The notes under the pieces: generated by a model | Seen by the model: the letters and a program-made list of their open reading frames with translations, nothing else | Told to the model about the DNA's origin: nothing | Databases searched by the model: none | Part shown: positions 31,742-47,210 of the stretch, piece after piece | Numbering within the stretch: the first letter of the stretch is position 1 | How the letters are laid out: each line of letters begins with the position of its first letter | Origin: Halothiobacillus sp. | Lineage (GTDB): Bacteria > Pseudomonadota > Gammaproteobacteria > Halothiobacillales > Halothiobacillaceae | Reading direction: 5' to 3' | Assembly (NCBI GenBank): GCA_016278265.1 | Contig: JADQCE010000001.1 | Span: 620,001 to 684,000, forward strand | Length of the DNA stretch: 64,000 nt | Made by a program: the position numbers and the translations under genes

Positions 31742-32521
31742 TCACAAACGACACAGGGCGAGGCGGAATTCGATGTCTTCGTGGACCTGACGGGGGTGGC
31801 CGTTCTCGCGGTCCAGTGTCATGAAACGCACGGTAAAGCGGTGCTTGCCGGCGCTGATTTCCGGGTAACAGACGGTGTCGTCGTCGATCATCACGCGCAA
31901 CAACTGATAGGGCGTGGCGCTCTCGATGCTCTGCTGGAGGAAGCCTTGGTCGGCGACCACCGACATCGTATCGACGCTGTTGCGGATCAGGCTGATGACC
32001 AGCTCGTTGGCCAGGCGGATGTCGGTAAAGGGCTCGAGCCACGCATCGATGTCCTCGCGGCGCTCGGCGTCCGGCAGGCTCAGCCAATAGTGCAGGCCGG
32101 GGATGTCGAATTCGCACAGGGCGCCCGGGATCGAGGCGCGCTGGCGCACGGCGTTCAAGAGCTCGTGGCTCTTCAAGTGCGCGCCGGGCTGGGCGTGGTA
32201 GCCGTGCAGCGCCTTGATCAGGCCGTTCTGTTGTCCGAGCAGGGCATTGAGCTTGTCGCGATCGACGCCCGGCGAGTCGGGTACGTTCATCAGGCGGGCC
32301 TGCTGGCGCTCGAGTTCCTTGATCAACTCGCGCTTGATGTCGATGCGCGAGAGAACGTCGGACGCTTCGAGCAGAAGCAGCACGGTGCAAAGCGTATCGT
32401 CCCGCGAGCTGCTCTGCAGGTGATGATCGATGCGGGCGAACAAGTGGTCGAGCCTGAGGCAGGCCCGGATCCGTTCGTTCAGTGGTTGCTCGTAGATTTT
32501 CAGAGGTGCGTTCCGATCCAT
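31742..32521 (-). CDS. zapD: ZapD, FtsZ-associated cell-division protein
   Basis: A 259-residue DUF1342/ZapD protein. The start I-Y-E-Q-P-L-N-E-R-I-R-A-C-L-R-L-D-H-L-F is the family signature. An alpha-helical domain is followed by a C-terminal beta-domain (P-Y-Q-L-L-R-V-M-I-D-D-D-T-V-C-Y-P-E-I-S-A-G-K-H-R). ZapD crosslinks FtsZ filaments. In E. coli it sits in the coaE-zapD-yacG cluster; here it lies directly upstream of minC on the same strand (about 100 bp). The ATG at 32521 gives the canonical N-terminus; upstream in-frame residues run into a repeat element. Confidence 0.95.
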   Translation of the reverse strand: MDRNAPLKIYEQPLNERIRACLRLDHLFARIDHHLQSSSRDDTLCTVLLLLEASDVLSRIDIKRELIKELERQQARLMNVPDSPGVDRDKLNALLGQQNGLIKALHGYHAQPGAHLKSHELLNAVRQRASIPGALCEFDIPGLHYWLSLPDAERREDIDAWLEPFTDIRLANELVISLIRNSVDTMSVVADQGFLQQSIESATPYQLLRVMIDDDTVCYPEISAGKHRFTVRFMTLDRENGHPRQVHEDIEFRLALCRL

Positions 32522-32565
32522 TGGATGCCGATGCGGGTGGAGAGTGAGTCGGCCGTCTCGCGTTA

Positions 32566-32833
32566 GGGAAATTCTGCACGAATGCCATGCCGCTCTGGCC
32601 AAGCGAGCCGTTCGTGATCAAGGCGTGTCGTCGCCGACGTGCCGGTGGCCACGTCAAGACGACGCAACGCCGATGACGGGCGGCTCGTCAGGCCCCGCAG
32701 GGCGCGCCTTGAGCCGGACATCTGCTGTGTTGCCGTCCTCGGAAAGGGAATCACCCTTCCGCGTCGGACGGACGCCTTGCATCTGCCCGGCTCAAGGCAC
32801 GCAGAGCGGTATGCCATTCGTGCAGAGTTTCCC
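32566..32833. repeat. Long intergenic inverted-repeat element, copy B
   Basis: A 268-bp stretch between metH and zapD. The left end begins GGGAAATTCTGCACGAATG and continues CCATGCCGCTCTG. The right end, read in reverse complement, begins GGGAAACTCTGCACGAATG and continues GCATACCGCTCTG. The two match at about 28 of 32 positions. The inside can form further hairpins (GGAAAGGG-AATCA-CCCTTCC; CGTCGTC...GACGACG). There is no supported reading frame. It is the best-preserved of the three copies. Confidence 0.75.
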
Positions 32834-32850
32834 TTGACCATTCTCGGCCT

Positions 32851-32879
32851 GCTCGCGGGATAACTCAACTCCCGCGAGC
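32851..32879 (-). terminator. Hairpin after metH
   Basis: GCTCGCGGGA and TCCCGCGAGC arms (10 bp) with a 9-base loop, 20 bp past the metH stop. There is no clear U-tract, so termination may be weak. Confidence 0.4.
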
Positions 32880-32898
32880 ACGGGCCGGCACGTGACGG

Positions 32899-36594
<3,696 letters not shown>

Positions 36595-36722
36595 GGGCGA
36601 CGCACGGTCCTGGATCGGCCGGGCCGTCGTCCTGCATCGGCGGGGCAGGACGCACGGCTGGCGCGGTGAATTTGAGGGGCGGCAGTATAACGTAGAGCCC
36701 CTGCAAGGAGGGGAGGGACGGA

Positions 36723-37277
36723 TCAGTGCTTGCGTGAGTCGCGTTGGGATTGGCGCATGCGCAGAAAACGCTGGGCGCGCCGCCGGCGCTTGTGGATCGA
36801 GATGTTGATGCGCCAGACGACGCGGATGACGGTAAAGCCGAGCAGTGAGCTGATGAAGGACAGGGTGAGCAGCCCGACACCCAGCGGCAGCCAGATCGCG
36901 GGCAACTGGCTCATGGCATAACCAACGCTCATCTCGCCGGTTGGCGGGGCCAGTTCTGCGCCGGTGAGCATGGCGCCGATCTGGTAGGCGAGCCACAGAA
37001 AGGGGGGGATGGTGATGGGATTCGTGGCCCAAACCATCGCCACTGCCAGCGCGATGTTGACCCGCATCGCGATCGCCCCCACGGCCGCGATCAGCATCTG
37101 ACCCGGCAGCGGAATGAACGCGAGGAATAGGCCGAGCGCCACGCCACCGGAAACCGAGCGGCGGTTCAAGTGCCAGAGGTTCGGGTCGCCGAGGAATTGC
37201 GCCACCGGGCGCAGGAACGGTTGGTTGACGATCCGCTGGCGATTGGGTGTCAGTCGACGAAAGAACTTGCGTGGCAT
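36723..37277 (-). CDS. DUF2062 membrane protein
   Basis: A 184-residue DUF2062 protein. The conserved pattern is [17 protein letters not shown] and T-N-P-I-T-I-P-P-F. Three or four membrane helices are visible, with basic ends (P-R-K-F-F-R-R and [11 protein letters not shown]). The family is widespread and of unknown function. The gene is 128 bp upstream of metH on the same strand; cotranscription is possible. Confidence 0.9.
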   Translation of the reverse strand: MPRKFFRRLTPNRQRIVNQPFLRPVAQFLGDPNLWHLNRRSVSGGVALGLFLAFIPLPGQMLIAAVGAIAMRVNIALAVAMVWATNPITIPPFLWLAYQIGAMLTGAELAPPTGEMSVGYAMSQLPAIWLPLGVGLLTLSFISSLLGFTVIRVVWRINISIHKRRRRAQRFLRMRQSQRDSRKH

Positions 37278-37313
37278 TCTGGCCTCGTCAAACGTCGGTG
37301 TGCCGGACAGCTA

Positions 37314-37560
37314 GGGAAATTCTGCACGATTCGATGGCATCTCTGGCTTGTGGGCAAACCCGCAACCCCGTCCGGGCGGGACGCCAAGGACCCCATCTGC
37401 GGCGTCGCGAGGTTCGTCCCTGAGCCCTCGCCCTTCGGGCCGGCTTGTGCCGGCCTGATCGGCGTCGTGCCGATCCGGTTCAGCGCTTGACGGCGGAATG
37501 CGCCTTGCATCTGGGCCCTTGGCAGCCCCCCCCCAGAGACGCTATCGAATCGTGCAGAGT
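37314..37560. repeat. Long intergenic inverted-repeat element, copy C
   Basis: A 247-bp stretch between the DUF2062 and marR genes. The left end runs TTCTGCACGATTCGATGGC then ATCTCTGG. The right end in reverse complement runs CTCTGCACGATTCGATAGC then GTCTCTGG. The centre has two hairpins (GGCCGGC-TTGT-GCCGGCC at 37439-37456; ATCGGC-GTCGT-GCCGAT at 37459-37475). It shares CTGCACGA-type ends with copy B and the GCCAAGG-CCCATCTGCGG block with copy A. No reading frame is supported. Confidence 0.72.
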
Positions 37561-37622
37561 CCATCTAAGTCGCGGCTCACCGGCGTTGCCTGGAAATGGC
37601 AGCGACCGTTGCGCCGCACCAT

Positions 37623-38108
37623 TCATAGACTCTTGAGCACGTCGCGCACCTTGCGACTCAGCGCCATGTAGTCGCGCTTTTCCTCGTCGGACAGTTCACC
37701 GATCACCCGGTGACGAAAGCGGGCTAGCGCCGTGTCGGCCGCCTCGATGCGCGCATGGGCGTCGGGCTTGAGCCAGATCGTCTTGGCTCGACGGTCGAAT
37801 TCGGAGATCCGCCGCTCGATCCAGTCACCCTTTTCCAGGCCATCGAGCAGCTTGACCAGCGTGGGTCCTTCGATGGCCAGTTCGCCGGCGAGTTCCTTCT
37901 GCGTGCGGCCTTCGCCCTCGTCACGCAGCATGCGCAAGACGGCCCAGGCCGACGCGGTCAGGTCGAATTGGCTCAGGGTCTCGTTGACCTGCACGCGCCA
38001 CAGCCTGGAGACGTCAAATACCAGGCGAGTGATCTCGTCCTCGTGTTGCTGGGCCGGGTCGGAAGATTGGGTCATGGGCTGGTGCCGGCTGTCATGGGAA
38101 TCAAACAT
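37623..38108 (-). CDS. MarR-family transcriptional regulator
   Basis: A 161-residue winged-helix regulator. The DNA-binding region is L-R-M-L-R-D-E-G-E-G-R-T-Q-K-E-L-A-G-E-L-A-I-E-G-P-T-L-V-K-L-L-D-G-L-E, followed by the wing with R-R-I-S-E-F-D-R-R-A-K-T-I-W-L (the conserved D-x-R-A-K). Such proteins dimerise and usually repress nearby genes in response to phenolic or oxidant ligands. No target is obvious; the divergent neighbour is pyrG, a housekeeping gene. The start is uncertain: 38108 is used, 38075 (M-T-Q-S-S-D) is possible, and neither has a clear ribosome site. Confidence 0.9.
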   Translation of the reverse strand: MFDSHDSRHQPMTQSSDPAQQHEDEITRLVFDVSRLWRVQVNETLSQFDLTASAWAVLRMLRDEGEGRTQKELAGELAIEGPTLVKLLDGLEKGDWIERRISEFDRRAKTIWLKPDAHARIEAADTALARFRHRVIGELSDEEKRDYMALSRKVRDVLKSL

Positions 38109-38242
38109 TCGTATGGTCGCATTACTCGGGCGTCTTGGCTATCCCGCCCGTATGAGCCGAGGTGGAGAGCGACCGTTGGTCGTCGATGTCGATGCAGGCC
38201 GGCGCGGGCGGGCCGCGGCGCTTTTCAGGCCGGGTGGATAGA

Positions 38243-38271
38243 TTGCCGCTGCAGGGCGTTTGCGATACCAT
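38243..38271 (+). promoter_or_regulatory. Probable sigma-70 promoter of pyrG
   Basis: TTGCCG, a 17-bp spacer and TACCAT match -35 and -10 boxes. The leader to the pyrG start would be about 52 bases. Confidence 0.42.
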
Positions 38272-38282
38272 TCGGCCCTTGA

Positions 38283-39980
<1,698 letters not shown>

Positions 39981-39982
39981 CG

Positions 39983-40831
39983 ATGAAGCTCTTGGATTTT
40001 GAGGTCGGACTGGACCAGCCGCTATTCCTGATCGCCGGCCCCTGCGTGATCGAGTCGGCCGACCTGGCGCAGGAAACGGCCGGCCGCCTGAAGGAGATGG
40101 CAGAAACCGCCGGCATCCGGCTGATTTACAAGAGTTCCTTTGATAAGGCGAACCGCTCCTCCACGGAAAGCTTCCGCGGGCCGGGGTTGGAGAAGGGCTT
40201 GGCGATCCTCGAGGACGTAAAGCGCGAATTCGGACTGCCGATACTCACCGACGTCCACGAAGACACGCCGCTCGAGGAAGTTGCTTCGGTGGTCGACGTG
40301 CTGCAGACGCCCGCGTTCCTCTGCCGTCAGACCAACTTCATCCAGAACGTCGCCCGCCAGGGCAAGCCGGTCAATATCAAGAAGGGCCAATTCCTCGCGC
40401 CCTGGGACATGGCCAACGTGGTCGAGAAGGCCCGGGCGGTCGGCAACGACCAGGTGATGGTCTGCGAGCGCGGCGTGTCCTTCGGTTACAACACACTGGT
40501 TTCCGACATGCGCGGTCTGGCGATCATGCGCCAGACGGGCGCGCCGGTGGTCTTCGATGCCACCCACTCGGTCCAGCAGCCGGGCGGGCAAGGCAAGGCC
40601 TCGGGCGGCCAGCGCGAATTCGTGCCGGTGCTTGCGCGTGCCGCGGTAGCGGCGGGTGTGTCAGGCCTGTTCATGGAGACCCACCCGGACCCGGCCAAGG
40701 CGCTCTCCGACGGGCCGAACGCTTGGCCGCTCGACGAAATGGCCGACCTGCTGCTGACGCTCACCACGCTCGATCGCACGGTCAAGGCCTCGGGTTTCCC
40801 GGAAAACGCGCTGCTGGGCCTGACGGACTGA
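39983..40831 (+). CDS. kdsA: 3-deoxy-D-manno-octulosonate 8-phosphate synthase
   Basis: A 282-residue KDO8P synthase. It has [22 protein letters not shown], and the Q-T-N-F-I-Q-N-V stretch. It condenses phosphoenolpyruvate with arabinose 5-phosphate to make the KDO precursor of lipopolysaccharide, confirming a Gram-negative envelope. It is 2 bp after pyrG; eno follows after 120 bp. Confidence 0.98.
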   Translation: MKLLDFEVGLDQPLFLIAGPCVIESADLAQETAGRLKEMAETAGIRLIYKSSFDKANRSSTESFRGPGLEKGLAILEDVKREFGLPILTDVHEDTPLEEVASVVDVLQTPAFLCRQTNFIQNVARQGKPVNIKKGQFLAPWDMANVVEKARAVGNDQVMVCERGVSFGYNTLVSDMRGLAIMRQTGAPVVFDATHSVQQPGGQGKASGGQREFVPVLARAAVAAGVSGLFMETHPDPAKALSDGPNAWPLDEMADLLLTLTTLDRTVKASGFPENALLGLTD

Positions 40832-42229
<1,398 letters not shown>

Positions 42230-42287
42230 GGCATCCGCCTTGGCTTTCGGGACACACTGACCCCATGCTTCTCACTCCATCGATGCG

Positions 42288-42692
42288 GTGCAGCGACTCC
42301 TCTCGGATCGTCGTGAAGGCTGCGCCGTCGACGGATTGGCCGAGCGTCTCGTGCGGCTGCTGACCGTCATCGTCGTGTTGATGGTTGCCGGCCTTCAGTG
42401 GCGGGTCTGGTTCAGCGAGGCCTCCGTCGGCGAGGTGAACGCAAAGCAGGAGCGTCTGGCCACCCTGCAGGCCGAGCAGACCCGACTCGAACGGCGTAAC
42501 GAGACCCTGGCTGCCGAAGTGGGCAGCCTGCGCGAGGGCATGGATGCCGTCGAGGCACAGGCGCGCCTGACGCTGGGTCTGGTGCGCGAGGACGAGCGTT
42601 TCTACCAGGTGGTCGAAGCCGTTCGCCCCGATACCATTACCCCGCCCGCGGTCGACCCGACCCGCGTGACATCTCCCGCGATCGGCGAATGA
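42288..42692 (+). CDS. ftsB: FtsB, cell-division protein
   Basis: About 134 residues. A short basic cytosolic start is followed by one membrane helix (L-L-T-V-I-V-V-L-M-V-A-G-L) and a periplasmic leucine-zipper coiled coil (V-N-A-K-Q-E-R-L-A-T-L-Q-A-E-Q-T-R-L-E-R-R-N-E-T-L). A C-terminal R-L-T-L-G-L-V-R-E-D-E-R-F-Y-Q-V motif is typical of FtsB. It forms the FtsQLB divisome complex. The start is uncertain: GTG at 42288 is used, and GTG at 42351 is possible. The C-terminus is Pro/Thr-rich. Confidence 0.93.
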   Translation: MQRLLSDRREGCAVDGLAERLVRLLTVIVVLMVAGLQWRVWFSEASVGEVNAKQERLATLQAEQTRLERRNETLAAEVGSLREGMDAVEAQARLTLGLVREDERFYQVVEAVRPDTITPPAVDPTRVTSPAIGE

Positions 42693-42770
42693 TTCACTGA
42701 TGAGTCGCTCACGGTCGTGGCGTTTCCCCGTGTTCGTGGGCATTTGCTCGCTGTCAGGTGGGGCAGGGCG

Positions 42771-43565
42771 GTGAGCGTCTCTGCCATCGCCTTGCCGCCT
42801 GCCGCGGCGACCCCGGCCGAGGCCGGACGCTGGTGGCTGGTGGTGCCTGCTGCCGGTTTCGGCCGTCGCATGGGCAGCGAGACGCCCAAGCAGTATCTGA
42901 GCCTGGGCGAGCGTTCCGTGCTGGAGGTGACCCTGTCGCGATTTGCCGATCTGCCCGGCTTGGCTGGTGTGGTGCTGGTCACCGGCGACGAGGTTCCCGA
43001 CGGTGCGCTGGAAGCGCTGCACCTCGCCGATGTCCCGATTCATCGCGTCGACGGTGGTGCCAGCCGGGCGTTGAGCGTGCGCAATGGGTTGGCCCTGTTT
43101 CGCGATCGATGGGCAAGCCTCTCGCCCGGACAACGACACGAGCCGACCGATGGGCTGGGCGAATGGGTGATGGTGCATGACGCCGCGCGGCCCTGCGTGG
43201 CGCCGGCGGACCTGCGCCGTCTGCTGGCGGCCGCTCGGTACCCCGACGGCGCGCTGCTGACCGCGCCAGTCCGTGACACTATCAAGCGGGTGGATGCCAC
43301 TGGGCGAGTGATCGAGACCGTTGACCGTCGTGTCCTGCGCCACGCCTTGACGCCACAGTTGTTCCCGGTGGGCGTGCTGCTCGAGGCGATCGAGCAGGGT
43401 CTGGCGGGCGGGGCGGAGATTACCGACGAGGCTTCCGCACTCGAACGACTGGGACTGTCACCGCTGGCCGTGGATGCCGGCACGGACAACCTCAAGATCA
43501 CCCACCCGGAGGATCTCGGCATCGCCCGGACAATCCTTCGCCGACAGGGAGTGCTCGATGATTGA
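42771..43565 (+). CDS. ispD: 2-C-methyl-D-erythritol 4-phosphate cytidylyltransferase
   Basis: About 264 residues. The nucleotide-binding motif is [18 protein letters not shown], followed by [11 protein letters not shown] and T-D-E-A-S-A-L-E. It makes CDP-methylerythritol in the isoprenoid (MEP) pathway. The GTG at 42771, behind GGGGCAGGG, is chosen; a GTG at 42717 is an alternative. An Ala/Pro-rich 20-residue lead precedes the fold. It overlaps ispF by 8 bases. Confidence 0.97.
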   Translation: MSVSAIALPPAAATPAEAGRWWLVVPAAGFGRRMGSETPKQYLSLGERSVLEVTLSRFADLPGLAGVVLVTGDEVPDGALEALHLADVPIHRVDGGASRALSVRNGLALFRDRWASLSPGQRHEPTDGLGEWVMVHDAARPCVAPADLRRLLAAARYPDGALLTAPVRDTIKRVDATGRVIETVDRRVLRHALTPQLFPVGVLLEAIEQGLAGGAEITDEASALERLGLSPLAVDAGTDNLKITHPEDLGIARTILRRQGVLDD

Positions 43566-44061
43566 TCCCTCCTCGCTGCGTATCGGGCACGGTTTCGACG
43601 TGCATGCCTTCGAGCCGGGCGATCATCTGTGGATCGGCGGTTGCCGCATTCCCTTCGATCGGGGCTTTCGGGCGCATTCCGACGGCGACGTCCTGCTGCA
43701 TGCGATCTGCGATGCCTTGCTCGGTGGGGCCGGGCTTGGCGACATCGGCAGGCACTTTCCGGACACGGACCCGGCCTGGGCGGGGGCCGACAGCCGCGAC
43801 CTGCTGCGCCGGGTGGTCAATCTGCTCGAGCGGGGTGGCTGGCAGCTGGTCAATGTCGATGCGACCGTGATTGCCCAGGCGCCCAGGCTCGCGCCCTGGA
43901 TCACGCCGATGCGCGAGTCGATCGCGGCGGCCGGCGGCTGGTCCACCGATCAGGTGAATGTCAAGGCAACGACCTCGGAGAAACTGGGTTTTACCGGACG
44001 GGGTGAAGGCATCGCCGCCGAGGCAGTGGTCATGCTCTCGCGCACGCCGCGGGCGGATTGA
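43558..44061 (+). CDS. ispF: 2-C-methyl-D-erythritol 2,4-cyclodiphosphate synthase
   Basis: A 167-residue protein with the zinc-site signature G-H-G-F-D-V-H-A-F and the [10 protein letters not shown] motif, plus [12 protein letters not shown]. It forms the cyclic diphosphate of the MEP pathway. It overlaps the end of ispD (ATGATTGA), so translation is coupled. Confidence 0.98.
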   Translation: MIDPSSLRIGHGFDVHAFEPGDHLWIGGCRIPFDRGFRAHSDGDVLLHAICDALLGGAGLGDIGRHFPDTDPAWAGADSRDLLRRVVNLLERGGWQLVNVDATVIAQAPRLAPWITPMRESIAAAGGWSTDQVNVKATTSEKLGFTGRGEGIAAEAVVMLSRTPRAD

Positions 44062-44188
44062 TTTATGGGGGGCGGCCAAGTAGTCTTGTCGCCCGTTTCC
44101 CGGGGCGGTTCGCGCAATTCGCGTGAGCGCCTGCCGGGGCAACCGATTTCGACATTTAGCTCTCGTACATTTCAAGTGGAACCATCGG

Positions 44189-44959
44189 ATGCGTAAACCG
44201 ATCGTCGTAGGAAACTGGAAGCTCAATGGCACGTTGGCCGACAATGAGTCGCTGGTGCTGGGGATGCTCGACGGCATGCCGCCGCTCGAAGGCGTCGACG
44301 TTGCCGTCTGCCCGCCGTTCGTTTTTGTGCCGCAGGTGGCCCGTCTCGCCGATTCGACCGCGCTGGCTGTGGGCGCGCAGAACTGTTCCGAACACGACAA
44401 TGGCGCGTTTACCGGCGAAGTCGCGGCACCGATGCTGGCTGACGTGGGGGCGCGGTACGTGATCCTCGGTCACTCCGAGCGCCGCGCCATGTACGGCGAG
44501 ACCGACGAGATCGTCAGCGCCAAGGTCAAGGCCGCGCTGGCCGCCGGACTGACGCCGATTCTCTGCGTCGGTGAGACGCTCGAAGAACGTGAGGCCGACG
44601 AGACCGAGGCGGTGGTGCGTCGCCAGCTGGCCGCGGTGATCAGCGGCAACGGCATCCAGGCCTTCGATCGGATCGTGATCGCCTACGAGCCCGTCTGGGC
44701 GATCGGCACCGGGCGGACGGCCTCGCCGGAGCAGGCGCAGGACGTCCACGCGTTCATCCGCGGGCAGTTGGCGGATCACGATGCCGGCATCGCGCAGTCG
44801 GTACGCATTCAGTATGGCGGCTCGATGAAGCCCGGCAACGCGGCCGATCTGCTCGCGCAGCCGGACATCGACGGCGGCCTGATCGGCGGGGCGTCGCTCA
44901 AGGCCGAGGACTTTCTGGGAATCTGCCGCGCCGCGGCGGACACGGTAGGTAAGCAATGA
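44189..44959 (+). CDS. tpiA: Triosephosphate isomerase
   Basis: A 256-residue TIM barrel. V-G-N-W-K-L-N-G holds the catalytic lysine, L-G-H-S-E-R-R the histidine, and [11 protein letters not shown] the glutamate. It interconverts dihydroxyacetone phosphate and glyceraldehyde 3-phosphate in glycolysis and the Calvin cycle. The ATG at 44189 gives [11 protein letters not shown]; an in-frame GTG 22 codons upstream is rejected. It overlaps secG by 4 bases (ATGA). Confidence 0.99.
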   Translation: MRKPIVVGNWKLNGTLADNESLVLGMLDGMPPLEGVDVAVCPPFVFVPQVARLADSTALAVGAQNCSEHDNGAFTGEVAAPMLADVGARYVILGHSERRAMYGETDEIVSAKVKAALAAGLTPILCVGETLEEREADETEAVVRRQLAAVISGNGIQAFDRIVIAYEPVWAIGTGRTASPEQAQDVHAFIRGQLADHDAGIAQSVRIQYGGSMKPGNAADLLAQPDIDGGLIGGASLKAEDFLGICRAAADTVGKQ

Positions 44960-45375
44960 CCACATTCGTAATCATCATCCACGTGCTGCTGGGTCTGTCC
45001 CTGATCGGGCTTGTGTTGATTCAGCATGGCAAGGGCGCGGATGCCGGCGCGGCGTTCGGTTCGGGCGCGTCTGGCACCGTTCACGGGGCGCGTGGGCCAG
45101 CAAACACCCTGCAGAAGGTGACGGGGTGGATCGTCGTGGCCTTTTTTGGCACCAGTTTGTTGCTCGCCTACGTGATTAACACTTCCCAGGAGCCCTCGAG
45201 CGTGGTAGATTCTGCACCCGTTTCCGAGAGCGGAAACGCGCCAGGGCAAGTCGGACGCACCCCGTCCGACAAGCCGGCAGGCACGCCGACCGACGTCCCA
45301 TCCCCGAACTCGGCGGCACCCTCTGGGCAGGAAGACGGCAGCACCCAATCGCCGTCAGACGTGCCCGGACAGTAA
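44956..45375 (+). CDS. secG: SecG, preprotein translocase subunit
   Basis: A 139-residue SecG. Two membrane helices (I-I-I-H-V-L-L-G-L-S-L-I-G-L-V-L-I and V-T-G-W-I-V-V-A-F-F-G-T-S-L-L-L) flank the conserved G-A-A-F-G-S-G-A-S-G-T-V-H-G loop. The C-terminal about 60 residues are a low-complexity Ser/Pro/Gly tail, longer than in E. coli (110 residues in total). It forms the SecYEG channel. The tpiA-secG-tRNA-Leu-nuoA order is common in gammaproteobacteria. Confidence 0.97.
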   Translation: MTTFVIIIHVLLGLSLIGLVLIQHGKGADAGAAFGSGASGTVHGARGPANTLQKVTGWIVVAFFGTSLLLAYVINTSQEPSSVVDSAPVSESGNAPGQVGRTPSDKPAGTPTDVPSPNSAAPSGQEDGSTQSPSDVPGQ

Positions 45376-45418
45376 CGGCGGGCAATCGCCGTTGCGGCCG
45401 GATCAAGCGATGATCCGG
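45374..45418 (+). terminator. Tandem hairpins after secG
   Basis: AACGGCG-GGCAAT-CGCCGTT (45374-45393) starts in the secG stop codon. CCGGATCA-AGCGA-TGATCCGG (45398-45418) follows. Neither has a strong U-run, so they may be processing hairpins ahead of the tRNA rather than full terminators. Confidence 0.45.
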
Positions 45419-45430
45419 TTGACAACCAAA

Positions 45431-45515
45431 GCGGACGTGGTGGAACTGGTAGACACGCTATCTTGAGGGGGTAGTGGCGAAAGCCGTGTGGGTTCGAGTC
45501 CCACCGTCCGCACCA
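45431..45515 (+). tRNA. tRNA-Leu (anticodon GAG)
   Basis: 85 bases fold as a class II tRNA. The acceptor stem is GCGGACG/CGTCCGC, the anticodon stem CTATC/GGTAG with loop TTGAGGG (anticodon GAG), and a long variable arm has TGGC-GAAA-GCC. The T arm is GTGGG-TTCGAGT-CCCAC. CCA is encoded. It lies between secG and nuoA. Confidence 0.98.
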
Positions 45516-45604
45516 AACACACTTTTCCGGTTCGATTGGCTATTCTTGTACGTTGCCGTGGTGATTTCCCCCGGTGCGCGCAAGGCGGTCGAACGCGCAG
45601 AAAA

Positions 45605-45635
45605 AACCGGTCGGGATCGACCCGGCCGGGTTTCG
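45605..45635 (+). terminator. Hairpin between tRNA-Leu and nuoA
   Basis: AACCGGTCGGG-ATCGA-CCCGGCCGGGTT forms an 11-bp stem with one bulge, followed by TTC. It could end the tRNA transcript or attenuate read-through into nuo. The nuo promoter was not identified. Confidence 0.4.
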
Positions 45636-45651
45636 AGCAAGAGGGTGTCAG

Positions 45652-46008
45652 ATGCTTGAAGGCTACATTCCCATCCTGATCTTCTTCGGTGTGGCCACCC
45701 TGTTCTCCCTGGGGCTCCTGGTCATTGGTCAGGTGTTGGCACCCAATCGGCCGGATGCGGCCAAGCTGGATGCGTACGAATGCGGTTTCGCGCCTTTCGA
45801 GGACGCGCGCATGAAGTTCGACATCCGCTACTACCTGGTCGCCATCCTGTTCATCATCTTCGATCTGGAGATCGCCTTTCTGTTCCCCTGGGCCGTTGCG
45901 CTCGAGGACATCGGCGGCTTCGGGCTCGCGGCCATGGCCATTTTCCTGGGCGTGCTCGTGATCGGCTTTATTTACGAGTGGAAGAAGGGGGCGCTGGAAT
46001 GGGAGTAG
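45652..46008 (+). CDS. nuoA: NADH-quinone oxidoreductase subunit A
   Basis: 118 residues, three membrane helices. The family motif [16 protein letters not shown] and [18 protein letters not shown] are intact. It is a membrane subunit near the quinone site of complex I. GAGGG lies before the ATG. It overlaps nuoB by 10 bases. Confidence 0.98.
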   Translation: MLEGYIPILIFFGVATLFSLGLLVIGQVLAPNRPDAAKLDAYECGFAPFEDARMKFDIRYYLVAILFIIFDLEIAFLFPWAVALEDIGGFGLAAMAIFLGVLVIGFIYEWKKGALEWE

Positions 46009-46478
46009 AAGGCGTTCTGGAGAAGGGCTTTGTCACCACGTCGGCCGACAAGCTGATCAACTGGGCGCGCACCGGCTCGCTCTGGCCGATGACCTTCGGT
46101 CTGGCCTGCTGTGCCGTCGAGATGATGCACGCCGGCGCGGCCCGTTACGACCTGGACCGCTTCGGCGTGGTGTTCCGCCCGAGTCCCCGTCAGTCCGACG
46201 TGATGATCGTGGCCGGCACCCTGGTCAACAAGATGGCGCCGGCCTTGCGCAAGGTCTACGACCAGATGGCCGAGCCGCGCTGGGTGATTTCCATGGGGTC
46301 CTGCGCCAACGGTGGCGGCTACTACCATTACTCCTACTCGGTGGTGCGTGGCTGTGATCGGATCGTGCCGGTCGACATCTACGTGCCCGGGTGCCCGCCG
46401 ACGGCGGAAGCGCTCTTGTACGGGATCATCCAGTTGCAGAACAAGATCCGTCGCACCAACACCATTGCGCGTGCCTGA
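45999..46478 (+). CDS. nuoB: NADH-quinone oxidoreductase subunit B
   Basis: 159 residues. The N2 iron-sulfur cluster ligands are in [20 protein letters not shown] and Y-V-P-G-C-P-P. The subunit passes electrons to quinone. It starts inside the end of nuoA. Confidence 0.98.
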   Translation: MGVEGVLEKGFVTTSADKLINWARTGSLWPMTFGLACCAVEMMHAGAARYDLDRFGVVFRPSPRQSDVMIVAGTLVNKMAPALRKVYDQMAEPRWVISMGSCANGGGYYHYSYSVVRGCDRIVPVDIYVPGCPPTAEALLYGIIQLQNKIRRTNTIARA

Positions 46479-46511
46479 CGGGTACCGGCAAGCACAGGGG
46501 TAGCCTCATCC

Positions 46512-47207
46512 ATGAACCTGCAAACGGCCCTAAAGGAAACCATCGGCGAATACATCGTCGATCAGACCTTCGATCGCGGTGAGCTCACCATCCAGGTCGA
46601 GGCCAAGCATTGGCGCGAGGTCGCCGAGCGTCTCGAGTCGAGCGAGGCCACGCGTTTCGAGCAGTGCGTCGACCTGTGCGGCATCGACTACCTCGAGTAC
46701 GGTCGCGACGAGTGGGCCGGCGAAGAGACGGTTTCCTACACCGGTTACAGCCGTGCCGTCGAGCCGAACACCAGCGGCTGGCTCAAGTTCGGCGACGAGC
46801 CGGATTTGGGTGATCTGGGCCGTCCGCGCTTTGCCGTGGTCGCCCACCTGCTGTCGTACACCCACAACTGGCGCCTGCGTGTGCGGGTTTATTGCCCGGA
46901 CGACGAGGCCCCGGTGGTGCCGTCCGTCGTCTCGGTATGGGCGGGCCTGAACTGGTTCGAGCGCGAGGCATTCGACCTGTTTGGCATCCTGTTCGACGGC
47001 CACCCGGACCTGCGTCGAATCCTGACCGACTACGGCTTTGTCGGCCACCCGTTCCGCAAGGACTTCCCGCTGATCGGGCATGTCGAGGTGCGCTACGACG
47101 ACGAGAAGCAGCGGGTGATCTACGAGCCGGTGTCGATCGAGCCTCGGGTGCTGGTGCCGAAGGTGCACCGCGACGACAGCCGCTACATTGACCTCGACGA
47201 GGGCTGA
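46512..47207 (+). CDS. nuoC: NADH-quinone oxidoreductase subunit C
   Basis: 231 residues of the 30-kDa subunit family, separate from nuoD (not fused as in E. coli). The signature [33 protein letters not shown] is near the C-terminal half. It belongs to the peripheral arm. Confidence 0.97.
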   Translation: MNLQTALKETIGEYIVDQTFDRGELTIQVEAKHWREVAERLESSEATRFEQCVDLCGIDYLEYGRDEWAGEETVSYTGYSRAVEPNTSGWLKFGDEPDLGDLGRPRFAVVAHLLSYTHNWRLRVRVYCPDDEAPVVPSVVSVWAGLNWFEREAFDLFGILFDGHPDLRRILTDYGFVGHPFRKDFPLIGHVEVRYDDEKQRVIYEPVSIEPRVLVPKVHRDDSRYIDLDEG

Positions 47208-47210
47208 TAG

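Noticed and set aside
36595-36722. A cobalamin riboswitch ahead of metH
   Set aside because: The leader is only 128 bp and I found no B12-box or the expected long fold.
45419-45424. TTGACA just before tRNA-Leu as its -35 box
   Set aside because: It ends 6 bases before the mature tRNA, so a -10 would fall inside the tRNA, where none is seen.
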